DNA of 64,000 nucleotides from Poa pratensis (Eukaryota; Streptophyta; Magnoliopsida; Poales; Poaceae), in assembly GCA_947311845.1 (NCBI GenBank), contig CAMZMU010000071.1:16579534-16643533 (forward strand). Reading direction: 5' to 3'. Below are positions 46,201 through 57,215 of the stretch, one piece after another. Position 1 is the stretch's first letter. The number at the start of each line of letters is the position of its first letter. The notes under the pieces are model-generated. The model was not told the DNA's origin, did no database searches, and saw only the letters and a program-made list of their open reading frames with translations. Both the position numbers and the translations under genes were made by a program.

Positions 46201-49200
46201 GGACTGACAAGTGTGAGGAGAGTTTCCAAGAACTGAATAAGAGATTGACCACCGCACCTATCCTGACTATGCCTGATGTGACCAAGGATTTTGTCGTTTA
46301 TTGCGACGCTTCCAAGCTTGGACTAGGTTGTGTCCTCATGCAAGAGGGCAAGGTAATCTCCTATTCCTCAAGACAACTCCGCAAGCACGAGCAGAATTAC
46401 CCCACCCATGACCTTGAACTTGCTGCCGTGGTTCACGCACTCAAAGCCTGGCGCCATTTTCTGATGGGCAACCGTTGTGACATCTACACTGACCACAAGA
46501 GCCTGAAGTATATCTTCACCCAACGGGAGTTGAATATGAGGCAGCGTAGATGGATAGAGCTCATTAAAGACTATGACCTAGACATCCATTACCACCCTGG
46601 AAAAGCCAACGTCGTAGCCGATGCCCTTAGTCGACAGCCATGCTCTTTCAACACCATGATCAAGACCCGGCAACCAGCTCTCTGGGAAGAGCTGGACAAG
46701 ATGGGAATTGAAGTGGTTAGTTATGGAGCGGTGGATCAACTCATGTTGCAGCCAACACTTTGGGATCAGATCAAGAAAGCACAGAAGGGTCACAAGAGTA
46801 TCGAAGGCATCAAGCTTAGAATGGCGAAGGAAGAGGTTCCCGGGTTCACCATTGACCCCGAGGGCATTCTCTGGTATGAAGGCCGCATCTGCGTACCGTC
46901 TGATCACGACTTGAAACAACTAATTATGAAGGAAGCCCACGAGACTTTGTACTCCATCCACCCCGGTGGAACCAAGATGTACCAGGACCTCAAGGAGAAA
47001 TTTTGGTGGCACGGCATGAAGCGAGAGATTGCATTCTTCGTTCAGAACTGTGACATCTGTCAGAGAGTCAAGGCCGAACATCAACGGCCCGCCGGATTAC
47101 TCCAACCTCTCAAGATACCCGAATGGAAGTGGGATGAAGTCGGTATGGACTTTATCATGGGGTTACCCCGGTCCAACCGAGGACATGATGCCATTTGGGT
47201 CATTGTGGACCGACTCACCAAGGTTGCACATTTCCTTCCAGTTACCACCAGATACCGATCTGACCAGTTAGCCGATTTATACATGTCCCGTATCGTCAGT
47301 CTCCATGGGATACCCAAGACGATCGTATCCGATAGAGGAACCCAATTCACCTCTCGTTTCTGGATCAAGCTCCATGAAGAATTAGGAACCAAGCTCTTTT
47401 TCAGCACCGCTTATCACCCCCAGACGGGAGGACAGACGGAGAGAGTCAATCAAATCCTTGAGGATATGCTTAGAGCCTGTGTGTTAGCTTATGGAGCCAA
47501 GTGGGAGGATTGCCTGCCGTTTGCTGAATTCTCCTACAATAATAGTTACCAGGCCAGTTTGAAAATGGCCCCATTCGAAGCTCTGTACGGACGTAAATGC
47601 CGTACTCCCCTGAACTGGACTCAAACAGGGGACAGTCAAGTTTTCGGAGTCGATGCCCTGCGTGAGGCCGAAGAGCAAGTTCAACTAATCCGAGACCGTC
47701 TTAAAGCCGCTCAGTCCAGGCAGAAAAGTTACGCCGACTCCAAGAGGCGGGACGTATGTTTCAAGACCGGCGACATGGTGTACCTGCGTGTTACTCCACT
47801 CAAAGGGATGCAACGTTTTCACGTCCGGGGAAAGCTTGCACCCCGCTACATCGGTCCTTTCAAGGTTCTCTGCCGAAGTGGGGAGGTATCTTACAAATTG
47901 GAACTACCCCTCACCTGTCCGAGTTTCATGACGTTTTCCATGTATCCTTACTCCGGAAGTGTCTGCAAATCCCGGCGCTACTCACTCATATCAGGAGGTG
48001 GACCACCACACTATAGACCTCAACCACGACCTCACTTATCGAGAAAGGCCACTCCGTGTGCTAGCTGAAGATATCCGTGTGACCCGTAGACGGAAGATCA
48101 AGTTTCTGAAGGTCCAGTGGGCCAATCACTCAAAGGAAGAAGCCACATGGGAGCGTGAAGATTATCTGGAAAGGGAATTTCCTGGTTTCCTTTTTTCTTC
48201 AACTCCGGAATCTCGAGGACGAGATTCTCCAAAGGGGGGAAGGTCTGTAACACCCCAACTTTTGAACTTGGAAATTTTGGTGTTAGTTTAGATTTTTCCT
48301 AGTTAGCAAAAACTTTTGTTTGGTTTTTATGTCACTTCTTGCTTGATTGTTTTAGTTGTTTCCTTTATCTCTCTAGCTTTGCTTGAAAAACCTTTAGTGT
48401 CACTTGTATGAAATCTTTTAAATTTATTTTTAGCGATAGTGATCTTCTTGTCTGTTATAACTTAGCTTTTCTCGAGCTTTAGATTAAGCAAACCAGAAAT
48501 GGCTTTTGGTATGTTTTGGTTCCCTGTTGATCATTAGTGCTTGCAGTTTTGAGTCATGCTTTTAGTTGCTTGCTAACACTTTGTTTTGGCACTAACACCA
48601 CTGCAGTTTTGAGCCTAGTCTAACTAATGACCATTTGGTCATTTCAAACTAAACCAGTCCCTAAACCCCACCTTACCCGACCCTTCTCTCATCTCCCTCC
48701 CCTCTGGACAGAAGGGGTCATCCTAGTCAGCAAGACCCCACAAGTCAGCCCCTCCACCTCCCTCTCCACCACTCAAAACCTCTCTTTACACTCCACCCCC
48801 AATAGGAGTTCACTCCCCCCCCCTCCTCACTGGGCAGAACACCTCACCACGGCCACCTCACCTCTGCCCCACTCTCCACCACCCTAGCCAGCCTCTGCCC
48901 GTGCCCCACGTCACCACAGCCGACCCCCATGTCCGAAAACCCTAGATAGGGGTGAACCTCGCCCCTCCCTCACCTCGGCCTCCCCATTAGCTCTCTGTTC
49001 CCCCAGAGCACACTCACCTCACCTCAATACCCTCCCCACGAAGTCCCGCTCATCCCCGAGCCCTCTGCAGCCCTGAAACACCGGAGTTTGTCAAAGGTCG
49101 CCGCCGGCAAACGCAGCCGTAGCCCTCGACTCTCTTCCCCATTCTTCGCCATTTTTGGCCTTCTGGACTCCCCTCTGCCTAAGCTCACTCCCCACCTTTC

Positions 49201-52200
49201 CTTTTGTCCAGAGGTTGCCCGTGGACGCCGTGCTCGATCTCGACCGGAGAAGGACGTCGCCGCCGCCGCCATGAACTCCGGCCACCCCAGCTGACGCCGT
49301 CCACTTCCGACCCTCTCCCTCGACCCCCTCCGCCGTCTGCAGCCCTCAGACGCTGCATGCATCGCCCCTAGGTGAGCAGGCCACCGCCGCGCCATTTCCC
49401 CTCTCGCCGGCCTGCATGCACGCATGCGCGTCGAAGACGACGGCCACGAGCCGTTGATCTCGTGTTTGAATCCCGCGCCGCGGGCTGGTTTCCGCGCGTG
49501 TTGTGCTGCGCTGAAGCGCAGTTGGGCCGGCCCAGCTCCCTCGCGCGCCGGATCCACGCTGGACCCGGCCAGATCCGGCCAAGCGCGGCCCGCCAGCAGT
49601 TTTATTTCCTAGTTTTAATCTTTTTGTTTCTGTTTATTGAGTGTGCTTAGTTTAATTAGGTTGTGTCTAATCTGTTGATGGTAAATTTTTAGGGTAAATT
49701 TTGTTGGATGCCCGTGGGTTTTCTTAAACTTGCAGGACCAGTTTGGAAGAAAAATAAATTGCATTTTGTGCTACGCATTAAATATTGCAGAAAGTGTGTT
49801 TTCCACTCTTTTTAGGATATCTTGAGCTAGGAATGTCCTTTTTAGGTGAATCCAATTTCTGCAGAAAGCTAAAATCAATACTCTTCCATAGGATTTAACC
49901 TTGCATGCAGGAGATTCCTAGAACTGAAGTTTTACTCCTTTTGGTTTTGAGACCAGTTGCCTTTGTAGGATTTTTAATTCTTGTTTGGTGGTAGCTATTG
50001 ATGCAAATCCAATTTCTATGGCTTGATATGATGGTTAGGTGTACTGTGGTAGAAGGATATATTTTTAGGAGCATTATTTTAGGTCTTGGAGATGTTTCCC
50101 CCAAAACAGCAACTTTTCTTCTAACAAAAGCTCCATTATAATTGTTTGCCTTTAATTGTTTTTGTTTAGGGTTGTGGTAGATGTTTTATCCAGAGGGTGT
50201 TTATGTAGCGAAATGCTTGCTGTTTAGTTTAAACACTTTAGATTGTTGTCAACCCGCTTCTTAGAATTAACGGTAGTTGCGTTTAATTTTTCCGGTACAA
50301 TAGAACCGCAAGAGGAGGAGCAGTACGAGGGAACTGAACCTGTCTACGAGGAAGAACAGTACCAGGGACACTTTGCTGAGCAAGGCAAGCCACCTCACCA
50401 TACCCTACTGAAATCCTATTATTTCATTAAAGCATGTTTTGTTTTCAAAATAAAATAATGCATGTTTTATTTCTTCTGTGGTACTCTGCCACCCAAAACT
50501 ATTTATAAAATATTGTTTGGCCAAAGCTATCTACTAGTATATAATAGGTTTATAAAAATAGTTCTTTACTTGAGAAACCTTCTACTGAAGGCGCTATCAA
50601 GAAAATTATATTTTCTAGTAGTATACCCTTACATCCTTACCACAAAAATAATAGGATGGGAGCCTGGTCTTTGGTAAAATGTTTTCCAAAGGAAAAACCC
50701 GAGTCGCTGGGAGCGATCGGCGAGAAAGTGTTTTATAAAACCCATGTTGCTGGGAGCAAATGGAGATGTTTATGAAAACCCGAAGTGCTGGGAGCATTCG
50801 GCGAGTTTGTGAAAACCCGAGCTGCTGGGAGCAGTCGGAAGTGGAGATGTTTTTGAAAAACAAAGTACAGCCCTAGCGGCCGCCCGAACAATTAACCCGT
50901 GCAACCACACTACCTGAGATGGGTAGGGCTTAGCCGGAAACTTGTTTATCTTAGTACGGAGCGCCTCAAAATGCTTAGGAGGGCGGGGCTCTCTGAACCA
51001 AGTTATCTAAATGCGGGATCCAGTTCGAGTCTGGATCGCTGCTGGTTGCAAACAGTGGGCCTCCTGTCATGGCGCAGTGTTGCTTGGAGGAACCGGATCG
51101 ATACGATGGCCATCTCCACTGGGTGCCGGGGAGATTCAGACCCACTGAAGAGGAGGCTCTGTACTAGGGTCGACATAGTGAAAAGCTTTGATCATGTTAT
51201 CCGAAAACACCGCATACTGTTGTATGAGGACCGTGGCTGATCACGGCGGAATGACTGTTTGGTGTGGTGAAAGTGCACCACCTCTGTAGAGTGTAAAACT
51301 ATTCGAATAGCCGTGTCCGCGGTCATGGACGGTTGGAAAGGTCCCCGATCTAGGCGTATGGGCATTTTATGTTTTAAAAAGGAACTGTTTTCGGCAAAGG
51401 AGAAAGGAGTCATCAAGGAGGTACCTGGGAGGTACGGAATTTGGGAGAAGATGGTTGGTCTCGGGGAGTCAACCAGTCGGAACCCGGAAAAGAGAAAAGG
51501 GGCGTCCCTATCCTAGTGTCCTTGAAAAGTTTACATAATGTTTTACAAAGAAGTGGAGATAGTTCCGGTGATCTCTACAAAAGAGAATTCTATCTCTAAA
51601 TGTTTCTTTTTAACAAAGATATAGAGATGTCGTCTTCTCTATGTCTAAAGGCATCATTTACGAAAACTAAGACCTATAGTCAAATATAGCAGCTATCCCA
51701 GTTTTCGAAAATGTTTTATTTGCATTATCATGAAAACTTAAGCCTGGTGGTGGTCTTGCGAGTACGTAATTGTACTCATGGCTGTGTCCCTGGATATTCA
51801 AACATCCAGGTTTCTACGAGGAGGCCTATGCCGAGGAGGAGGAGTATGTCGACGACTACGCCGCTTAGCTGTCACCGGTCAACTGCGCTTGTGGGGTTGC
51901 GTCCGTTGGAGACGAGGGCCAACGCTATCCACGAGCTTCCGCTGTATCATAGTTAATTCCATCCTGCGCGACGATGATTTGCAGACTTGGTCTTGTGACC
52001 ACTTGGTGTTGTAAGACTTTTATTCGTATGACTTGAATGATGTAACTCTTGATACCATGTTGGTTATGTGATTGCGATGCACTTATCATTGGGATCGTGA
52101 TCTATTTTACATAACGTGGGCTTCTCGGACCGGTGGTCTGAGGGGTCCTTACATACATGCTAAATGTTTCCTACTAATGTAGCCTCTACTTTGCTTGCAG

Positions 52201-53929
52201 ATAGTTGCTGGTTCTGCAACAGTTGCACAAAAGAAGCGTTCTAGACCAGAAGTTCCACCATCCAACATTGCACCAAGATCAATGGCAACAACTGAACCTG
52301 AAGCTGGGTCATCTGATGAGCCCACGGCCACTGCTGGTCAGAACACTGAAGGACCACCCTCACCTAACCAGATCATGACATCTGGAGGTAGCAACTCATC
52401 TCCTGAGGACAATCAAATTGTAAACTTTCAACGGCAAGGTATGGAAGTTTGTAAAAATTACACACACTGTACCGCATATTTTCATATAAAAGATAATCAT
52501 TTCATCTCTCTTATTTCAGAGACATTGACAGCATCTGGCCATACTAAGAGAAAGAGAGGTGGACGCAGACCTACTATGGGCCAAGGACTACATGAGTTCA
52601 CAAGAAGAAATGGTGGCAATAAGATGCAAATTGACTTCACTGCCGGTGTCAGGAGACCCAAGGATTATATCCAGTCAGCAAAGCTGAGCAGTGAGGTTGG
52701 GATTCACATCCGTGCCAAAATGCCGCTTGCAACACACTGGACACAGTACAAAAAAGATGCAACTCTCACACATGTCATTCCTCATTCTATAAATACAGTA
52801 CCGGTGAGTCCAGTACAATCTATGTTTAACCTAATTATTATGCTACATGATCAACTCTCTAAGAATCTCCCAAGATGTGTGCACTGATATGCTGCAAGTT
52901 AGTATTCGGCAGTTCCGATATAGGCTTAAGAAGGAGTATTGGCCCAAAATTAAAAATCTCACAGTGGAGCAAGCATATCTGAAGAAGCCAGATCATGTAG
53001 AAGAGAAAAGCTGGCAAGAACTGGTGAACAGATGGTTTGATGAGAAGTACCAGGTACATAAATCTTATTCCTTTCAATAACAGGTACTGAATTCTTACAT
53101 TTCTCTGATCTGGATAAATAAAATGCATGTACTGAACATAGGGAGTGTGTGTAAAAAATGGAAAGAACAGAAAAGCTGTGAAACCGTTCCATACCACTGG
53201 ATCTCGAAGCTATGTTGCTCACTGGGAACATGTAGTAAGTGTTCTGAATTTCCCCATACAGTTCATACTTCTGTCATACACAGTACACAATGGTAATGTG
53301 CATTCTACATTTTTTCAAGCAGAAGGCTAAGCAGCAGGAAGAAGAAACATCTCCAATTGATTTTTTTAGAATGACACACACTAACAAGGATAACATTATG
53401 AGTGCTGAAGCAAAAAGTGCATATGAAAGAAATATTTCATATTAGCACAATATTATATATTCTAGTTTTGTATGTTGTCCATGCAATGATTGTAATCTTT
53501 ATGCAGGATAAAATGGTGGCAAAAAAAGTGGCGCCACGCAATGAAGATGAACCTGAATTGACTAATTTGCAAATTGTTCAGCTAGTTCTGAGCGAGAAAA
53601 GCCCATCCACCACCTGCAACAGCACATTCCTACCAAGATTGGGCGTCGCAACAAGCTCCAGGAAGACCTCTGTTTCAGCTACACGCATCCGAGAGCTACA
53701 ACAAAGACTGGCAGATCAAGAGCAGAACTCCATACAGGCAGCTGAAAGGTATCACAGTGAGATGCAGGCAAGACTGCAAGAACAAGATCAAAAATTTGAA
53801 GAGATCAGGAAGAAGCAGGAGGAAGAACTTGAAGCTGTGAAGAAAGCCCAAGAAGAAAAGACTCTGGCTTATGAAAAGAGGCAGAGAGAAATGGATGCCG
53901 TGCTTAATTTGCCCTTGAGGACATCCTAG
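37290..53929 (+). CDS. tnpA: TnpA-like second CACTA gene (Transposase_24 family), with a retrotransposon in an intron
   Basis: En/Spm TnpA is the regulatory/end-binding partner of the catalytic transposase. Exons I can place: about 37290-37428 ([20 protein letters not shown]), 37842-38166, 52201-52438, 52520-52803, about 52870-53053, 53142-53234, 53323-about 53440, 53507-53929. Protein signatures: [16 protein letters not shown] [44 protein letters not shown], and the family core [20 protein letters not shown] then SYVAHWEH. Later come [15 protein letters not shown] and a C-terminal coiled coil ([15 protein letters not shown] ... [17 protein letters not shown]). The first-exon start is uncertain; an ATG at 37345 is in another frame. 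A +1 shift near 38085 in exon 2, an unclear acceptor before 52870 and an unclear donor near 53440 suggest partial decay. The intron from 38167 to 52200 contains the whole Tekay retrotransposon. Confidence 0.75.
38205..42123 (+). repeat. 5' LTR of the Tekay element
   Basis: 3919 bp. Contains long GC-rich stretches (38600-39560), a repeat cluster at 40672-40830 and a possible TATA-like GTATAAAAC at about 41269. Small open frames in it are repeated in the other LTR and are not genes. Confidence 0.93.
40672..40830. repeat. GCTGGGAGC repeat cluster within the Tekay LTR
   Basis: Four degenerate units of about 35-40 bp with core AAAACCCGAG..GCTGGGAGCA and mostly followed by TCGGCGAG. The same cluster is at 50701-50859 in the other LTR. 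Confidence 0.75.
42128..42140 (+). other. Primer-binding site of the Tekay element
   Basis: TGGTATCAGAGCC, complementary to the 3' end of initiator tRNA-Met, four bases inside the 5' LTR. Confidence 0.9.
42372..43376 (+). CDS. Extra coiled-coil ORF upstream of gag in the Tekay element
   Basis: 334 uninterrupted codons, ATG 42372 to TAG 43374-43376, lying between the primer site and gag. The N-terminal 150 residues are a mixed, globular-looking region ([40 protein letters not shown]). Residues about 160-280 form a long heptad-rich coiled coil ([39 protein letters not shown]). The C-terminus is strongly acidic ([20 protein letters not shown]). I do not recognise a domain. Codon use is GC-rich, like a grass gene, and unlike gag-pol the frame is intact. 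It could be an element-specific accessory protein or captured host sequence. Confidence 0.75.
   Translation: MADKFTTGFQLGAVPTPEVTFLFQTELLELTSHLRRPLPELRGVRDLPFVDAELSWRVSCTLRGPLMPPSAEELVVEAVEPTRNAAVVTVLQRTLARLVHHHRAELAGTRFEFFERLDAQGHPAPLRPHPTFELHVENLGILLARTQHDLVHSRMEGDLRRMQYLDAENRVTEAEQDTEAVQMQLQETQDRLKTAEERLAATEARLTETRTALGVARKETTRFRARFRTARYYQIRLSGQVDDQRAAIQSRDSRIAELEEELEEARKENDDLLPDDEDPMEDMDMEPESEQEDDDLRDDTDADSELVLSQEEDPDEPPYDGDALTSPDVAAADE
43377..43693. other. Spacer between the extra ORF and gag
   Basis: About 300 bp, T-rich with no coding signal. It resembles a 3' UTR or intron; the last part (TTCTAAACTTCAG just before the gag ATG) looks like a splice acceptor, so gag may be expressed from a spliced RNA. 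Confidence 0.4.
43694..44755 (+). pseudogene. gag of the Tekay element, one stop and frame changes
   Basis: Begins [20 protein letters not shown], then a Gly/Asn-rich repeat (NGGNGNGNGN). A TAG at 43934-43936 interrupts ...[16 protein letters not shown], where relatives have Gln. The gag core follows ([61 protein letters not shown]). A frame change near 44372 and another near 44610 lead to the zinc knuckle [14 protein letters not shown] at about 44671-44712, which is in frame with pol. Confidence 0.88.
44754..48215 (+). pseudogene. pol of the Tekay chromovirus with C-terminal chromodomain
   Basis: A 1104-codon frame covers protease to integrase. The protease motif reads [11 protein letters not shown] near 44925, where the active-site Gly after Asp-Ser is Asp. 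RT has [20 protein letters not shown], then the catalytic FIDDILIYS near 45865. RNase H has [15 protein letters not shown] and [11 protein letters not shown]. Integrase has an HHCC region (near 46930-47060: H-x-H and CDICQRVK), the core [14 protein letters not shown] and [16 protein letters not shown] frameshift near 47915 (LELP) and another near 47965 lead to the chromodomain at about 48095-48190 ([20 protein letters not shown], then EFPGFL). The chromodomain directs integration of chromoviruses to marked chromatin. The altered protease site and frameshifts make it non-autonomous. Confidence 0.92.
48229..48245 (+). other. Polypurine tract of the Tekay element
   Basis: CCAAAGGGGGGAAGGTC abuts the 3' LTR and primes plus-strand DNA synthesis. 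Confidence 0.88.
48246..52153 (+). repeat. 3' LTR of the Tekay element
   Basis: 3908 bp, matching the 5' LTR apart from scattered substitutions and small indels (for example near 39420/49460). It ends TTACA before target duplication TACAT. Confidence 0.93.
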
Positions 53930-54159
53930 CCACCATCCATGGCAGAATCCCAGGGCAACTAATCTATTGCACCGCCATCGTACAACATTCTTAATCATAG
54001 GTCTTTTAATTTCTTTGTGTTCTTTACCCAATTGTAATTTTTCTTATGAATCTTTCGGTCTGTGAGAGACATATATACTTCTTGTGCCACCATTTATGTA
54101 TGATATTTATTGTATATTTTTTTTCGCCAGTTTTTTGTTTCCAAAAGTTGCAATTTTTC
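53930..54159. other. 3' end region of the TnpA-like gene
   Basis: AT-rich, with no coding signal; likely 3' UTR, running into the subterminal motif cluster. Confidence 0.45.
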
Positions 54160-54396
54160 GTGACAAATCTGTCTGTCAACAATCAACCTTCGATGTTGAC
54201 GAATTTTCAGGTCGTCACCATCAAACGTTTGACGTTGACGAAAAAATGCATACCGTCACCCCCGATATTTTATGATGGAGCTTTGTTGACGAACCCCATG
54301 ATGATCAAATTTCGTCACCGCGATGTAATCCTTGACGAAAATTGGCCTACACATGACGAAAGTGATTTGTCAACAAAAATATTTTCCTTTGTAGTG
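54160..54396. repeat. Right terminus and subterminal motif cluster of the CACTA element
   Basis: About nine TGACG/CGTCA cores matching the left cluster, including the shared longer string AATGCATACCGTCA seen at both ends. It ends in TTTGTAGTG followed by target duplication CAA. Confidence 0.82.
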
Positions 54397-54835
54397 CAAG
54401 GATCATCGATCTCGCTCCAAGCGAGTTGGAGAACTGGCTCGCCCGCAACAGCCTGCGTCATGGACCGGCCCATTTTGAGCTCTTTCGTTTCTCCTTTTTC
54501 TGCTTTTTTTTGTTTCTCTTTCGTTTATTTTACCTTCTCTTTTTTTGTTTATCTTCTTTCCTTTTTTTTCGCTTATTTTTCTTTTTCTCATTTTCTTCTT
54601 TTTTGGGTAATACATGAAAATATGATTACGAACCATTTAACATTTTTCTGAATCAGCAATTTTTTTGAAATCGTTAACATTTACTATTAAACTTAAACTA
54701 TGAGACTTTTTTAACTCCGTGAATTTTTTTTATCCTTGGGTTTTCTCGCCCATTTCTCGGCCAACTACATGATCAACTTTATCCATTTCCATTTGTTGGC
54801 CGACCACATGATCCAATTGTCCACCTAACTTGTTC
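54397..54835. other. Flank right of the CACTA element
   Basis: Continues the sequence that ends at 24978. It starts with target duplication CAA, then a long pyrimidine-rich run (54480-54610) and AT-rich sequence. No gene seen. Confidence 0.5.
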
Positions 54836-55440
54836 CTCGCAGATTTTACCCTTACCCGAGAGGTCGAGGACACTATTACATGGACACTGACGGCAAACAA
54901 AACCTATTGGGCGAGATCGGCTTACAAGGCACAATTCATTGGCTCCTCTTCATGTTCCGTCATGAACATCGTTTGGAAGAATTGGGCCCCGCCCAAATGC
55001 GGACCTCTGATCGTCTCGCCATTCGGGGATGGCCCCACCAGCCTACCTTCAAACTCTACAGATGTTAGCCTGAGAAGGCTAGGCACATGTTGTTTGAGTA
55101 TCGCTACTCGAGGTGTATTTGGCTGGCGGCCGCCTCTAGGGGTGGTGGATCAACGGTTCTGCAGTACTGGTAGGCTTTGGTCACAACTCCGTCCGCTTAC
55201 GCAAAGGCCTCAAGACCGCCATCGCGCTAATCACTTGGGAGATTTGGGAAGAATGAAACACGAGAGTCTTCAACATCATTTTTTCCGATGTCGTATGTTC
55301 TAATGCAGAAGATAAACGACGAGAGTAAGGATTGGATCTTCGTCCATGCATCATTTGAGTTTTGTTTTCTCCTTTCTGATGGCTTAGGTCACTGTGCATT
55401 TGCTCCTTCTATGTCGATATAAAAGGCAAAACTCTGCCTC
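54836..55440 (+). pseudogene. 3' remnant of an L1-type LINE (zf-RVT region)
   Basis: Reads EVEDTITWTLTANKTYWARS, then AYKAQFIGSS and IVWKNWAPPKC, the zinc-binding tail found at the C-terminus of plant LINE reverse transcriptases. Later pieces in other frames (TADRLAIRGWP-like near 55010, LITWEIWEE-like near 55235) match the same domain, so it is frameshifted and 5'-truncated. The rest of the reverse transcriptase is absent. Confidence 0.75.
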
Positions 55441-55461
55441 GTTTCAAAGAAAGATTCTAAT

Positions 55462-55621
55462 CAGGGACGGAGCTGCAGCCGCTGGTGTCAGGACCCCAAT
55501 GAAAAATACAAAAACCTTCATTATTTAGTGGCAGCTAATGCATATTTTAGAGTTTGACCCGGTAATAACTGAGAGATTATACTTCTGACCCCACTGGCAT
55601 TATTTTCTAGCTTCGTCCCTG
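55462..55621. mobile_element. 160-bp hAT-type MITE with perfect 8-bp target duplication
   Basis: Inverted termini CAGGGACGGAGCT and AGCTTCGTCCCTG match at 12 of 13 positions. The 8-bp duplication ATTCTAAT is perfect at 55454-55461 and 55622-55629. It has no coding capacity. Confidence 0.92.
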
Positions 55622-55629
55622 ATTCTAAT

Positions 55630-57207
55630 GAACACTAAAATAGATCAAAATACCAACAACACCCTTACCACGAGACGTCTTCTATTCTTCTATACCAAAA
55701 CATGATTTAAAATTCTTCTTTGGATTATACCAAACAAATCTAACAAAGAATCCGTGCCCATTGCAATGTCGGCTATACAAAGCTACCATACCTTGCAGAA
55801 ATGAGCAGCCATTGATGCCGGAAGGTCTATGATATGGAACGGCATTCAGATTCAGAGAATCAACCTTCAATGCAACAACAGCAGTCCTGCCAGCGTCAAA
55901 CAATGCCAAATCCTTTGAAAGGTGTAGCCATTTCGGTGTCGCGATAAGTTATTCGATAAGAGACTGATGGACCAAACTGCTCCCACCACCTGTTGGCCAA
56001 TAATTCATGGCTGCAGGTGCAGGAAGATTCTGCACTGTACATCGACTGGAGTTGAGTGGCCTCTTCGCGTCTACTTCAAGCGAAACACTTCTAATTTGTA
56101 ATGCTATTACTACAAGGCAGGTAAAAACAAATGCTCAAAAGTAAAATACACAAGCGAAGCAAGGCACGGGACTACTAGAACACGGACGCCTTACACAGTC
56201 GTCGTCATTCATGAATGTGCAGCCACAAACTGAAGATACGATGTGGACTTTGTTGAACTGCCCTTTAGATTAGAACGTGTTGTGTTCTAACGGGTAGCTT
56301 GTTCTTTCGTCTGCTTGTAAAGAATCAGAAAAGGAGACACAGAGCTAGAGTTGTTGGGCATCGGCTGGTTATTGACATCATCACATGATCGTCGTTGGTG
56401 TGAAGATCATTATCTGAAAACTAGTAAAAAGGAAAACGAGGGCTTCTCCATGCATTGGGTGGAGATGCATCCGTCTCGCGGTTAGACGGGCACGCAGAAG
56501 GCGGAGATTTTGGCGACGGCGACGGGAACCTAACCTGACCATCCGTATTTTGCTTCTGTCCTTGACACGCACGTTCGGGTGGGTGATGAACTAAACCAGC
56601 CAAAAAGATCTCAGCTTTCCCATCTGAAAGTGTATCCTGATGCACACCTTCTGCTAGATTATGTTCACCCGTCAGAAATAGGTACCAATAGAGTCGTCAG
56701 TTAATCCACACCGTCAAGCCGTGGTTAGCGACCACCTGCACGTGCTCTCATGCAACTTGTCGTCGATTCTGCTTATCTCTCCAAAGATACAACAACAAGC
56801 AGCAAGATACCAAAAACGCAAACAGGTCTGAAGAGTTCCACATGGATCACAGCAGGGGTCGACAACTGGGCGATCGATCCGCCATCACCGTGCAAGACAT
56901 TTAGACAAACACAAAACGTTAAGAAAAGAGTAGTTGTTTAGCACTAATCGTTGTACCTCCGGCTCTGCTTTGTCGAGAGCTTGATGGGTTTTTAAAGTAG
57001 GAGCAGCAGTGATGCCTTTAGATCTCCATCATTTCTGGAGTTTCTGCGTGCTGGTGTGCCCCCTCAATCATGCTACTAAAATAAGGGCGAAATGCTGATT
57101 ATGCCTCGAGATTGTACACGGGATATAATATTTTAGCGTCATTCATGTGCAAAAAGCCCATTATACAGTGTCGATATATGCTGTTACTGCTTTTCATAGT
57201 GGCAACG
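55630..57207. other. Unassigned intergenic sequence
   Basis: Short open frames exist on both strands; on the minus strand, 55900-55690 reads DAGRTAVVALKVDSLNLNAV, which looks protein-like but I cannot assign it to a family. A gene fragment is possible. I see no clear transposon ends. Confidence 0.35.
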
Positions 57208-57215
57208 ACGTAAAG

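Larger units (their letters stand above)
38205..52153 (+). mobile_element. Tekay-type chromovirus (Ty3/gypsy) with 3.9-kb LTRs
   Basis: LTRs at 38205-42123 (3919 bp) and 48246-52153 (3908 bp), TGTAACACCCC...CCTTACA, with the perfect 5-bp target duplication TACAT (38200-38204, 52154-52158). The primer site TGGTATCAGAGCC (42128-42140) matches initiator tRNA-Met, and the PPT CCAAAGGGGGGAAGGTC lies at 48229-48245. Internal order: extra ORF, gag, protease, RT, RNase H, integrase, chromodomain. By eye the LTRs are about 99% identical, the youngest large insertion here. It sits in an intron of the TnpA-like gene, in the same orientation. Confidence 0.94.
24979..54396 (+). mobile_element. CACTA (En/Spm) DNA transposon, 29.4 kb including a nested retrotransposon
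   Basis: The right end is a canonical inverted CACTA terminus (TTTGTAGTG, 54388-54396). The left end reads AACTACAAGAAAT, one substitution from CACTACAAG. Both lead into matching ATATTTGTTGACGA / ATATTTTTGTTGAC sequence. The 3-bp target duplication CAA is present at 24976-24978 and 54397-54399. Both ends carry clusters of TGACGAAA-like motifs. Inside are a TNP2-type transposase gene, a TnpA-like gene, a double-B3 gene, an exonuclease pseudogene, a tandem repeat array and an unrecognised gene. Without the 13.95-kb retrotransposon the element is about 15.5 kb, long but within the range of Triticeae CACTAs. Confidence 0.9.

Noticed and set aside
54410..54651. Phe-rich frame in a pyrimidine run right of the CACTA element
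   Set aside because: A product of the T/C-rich sequence, not a membrane protein gene.
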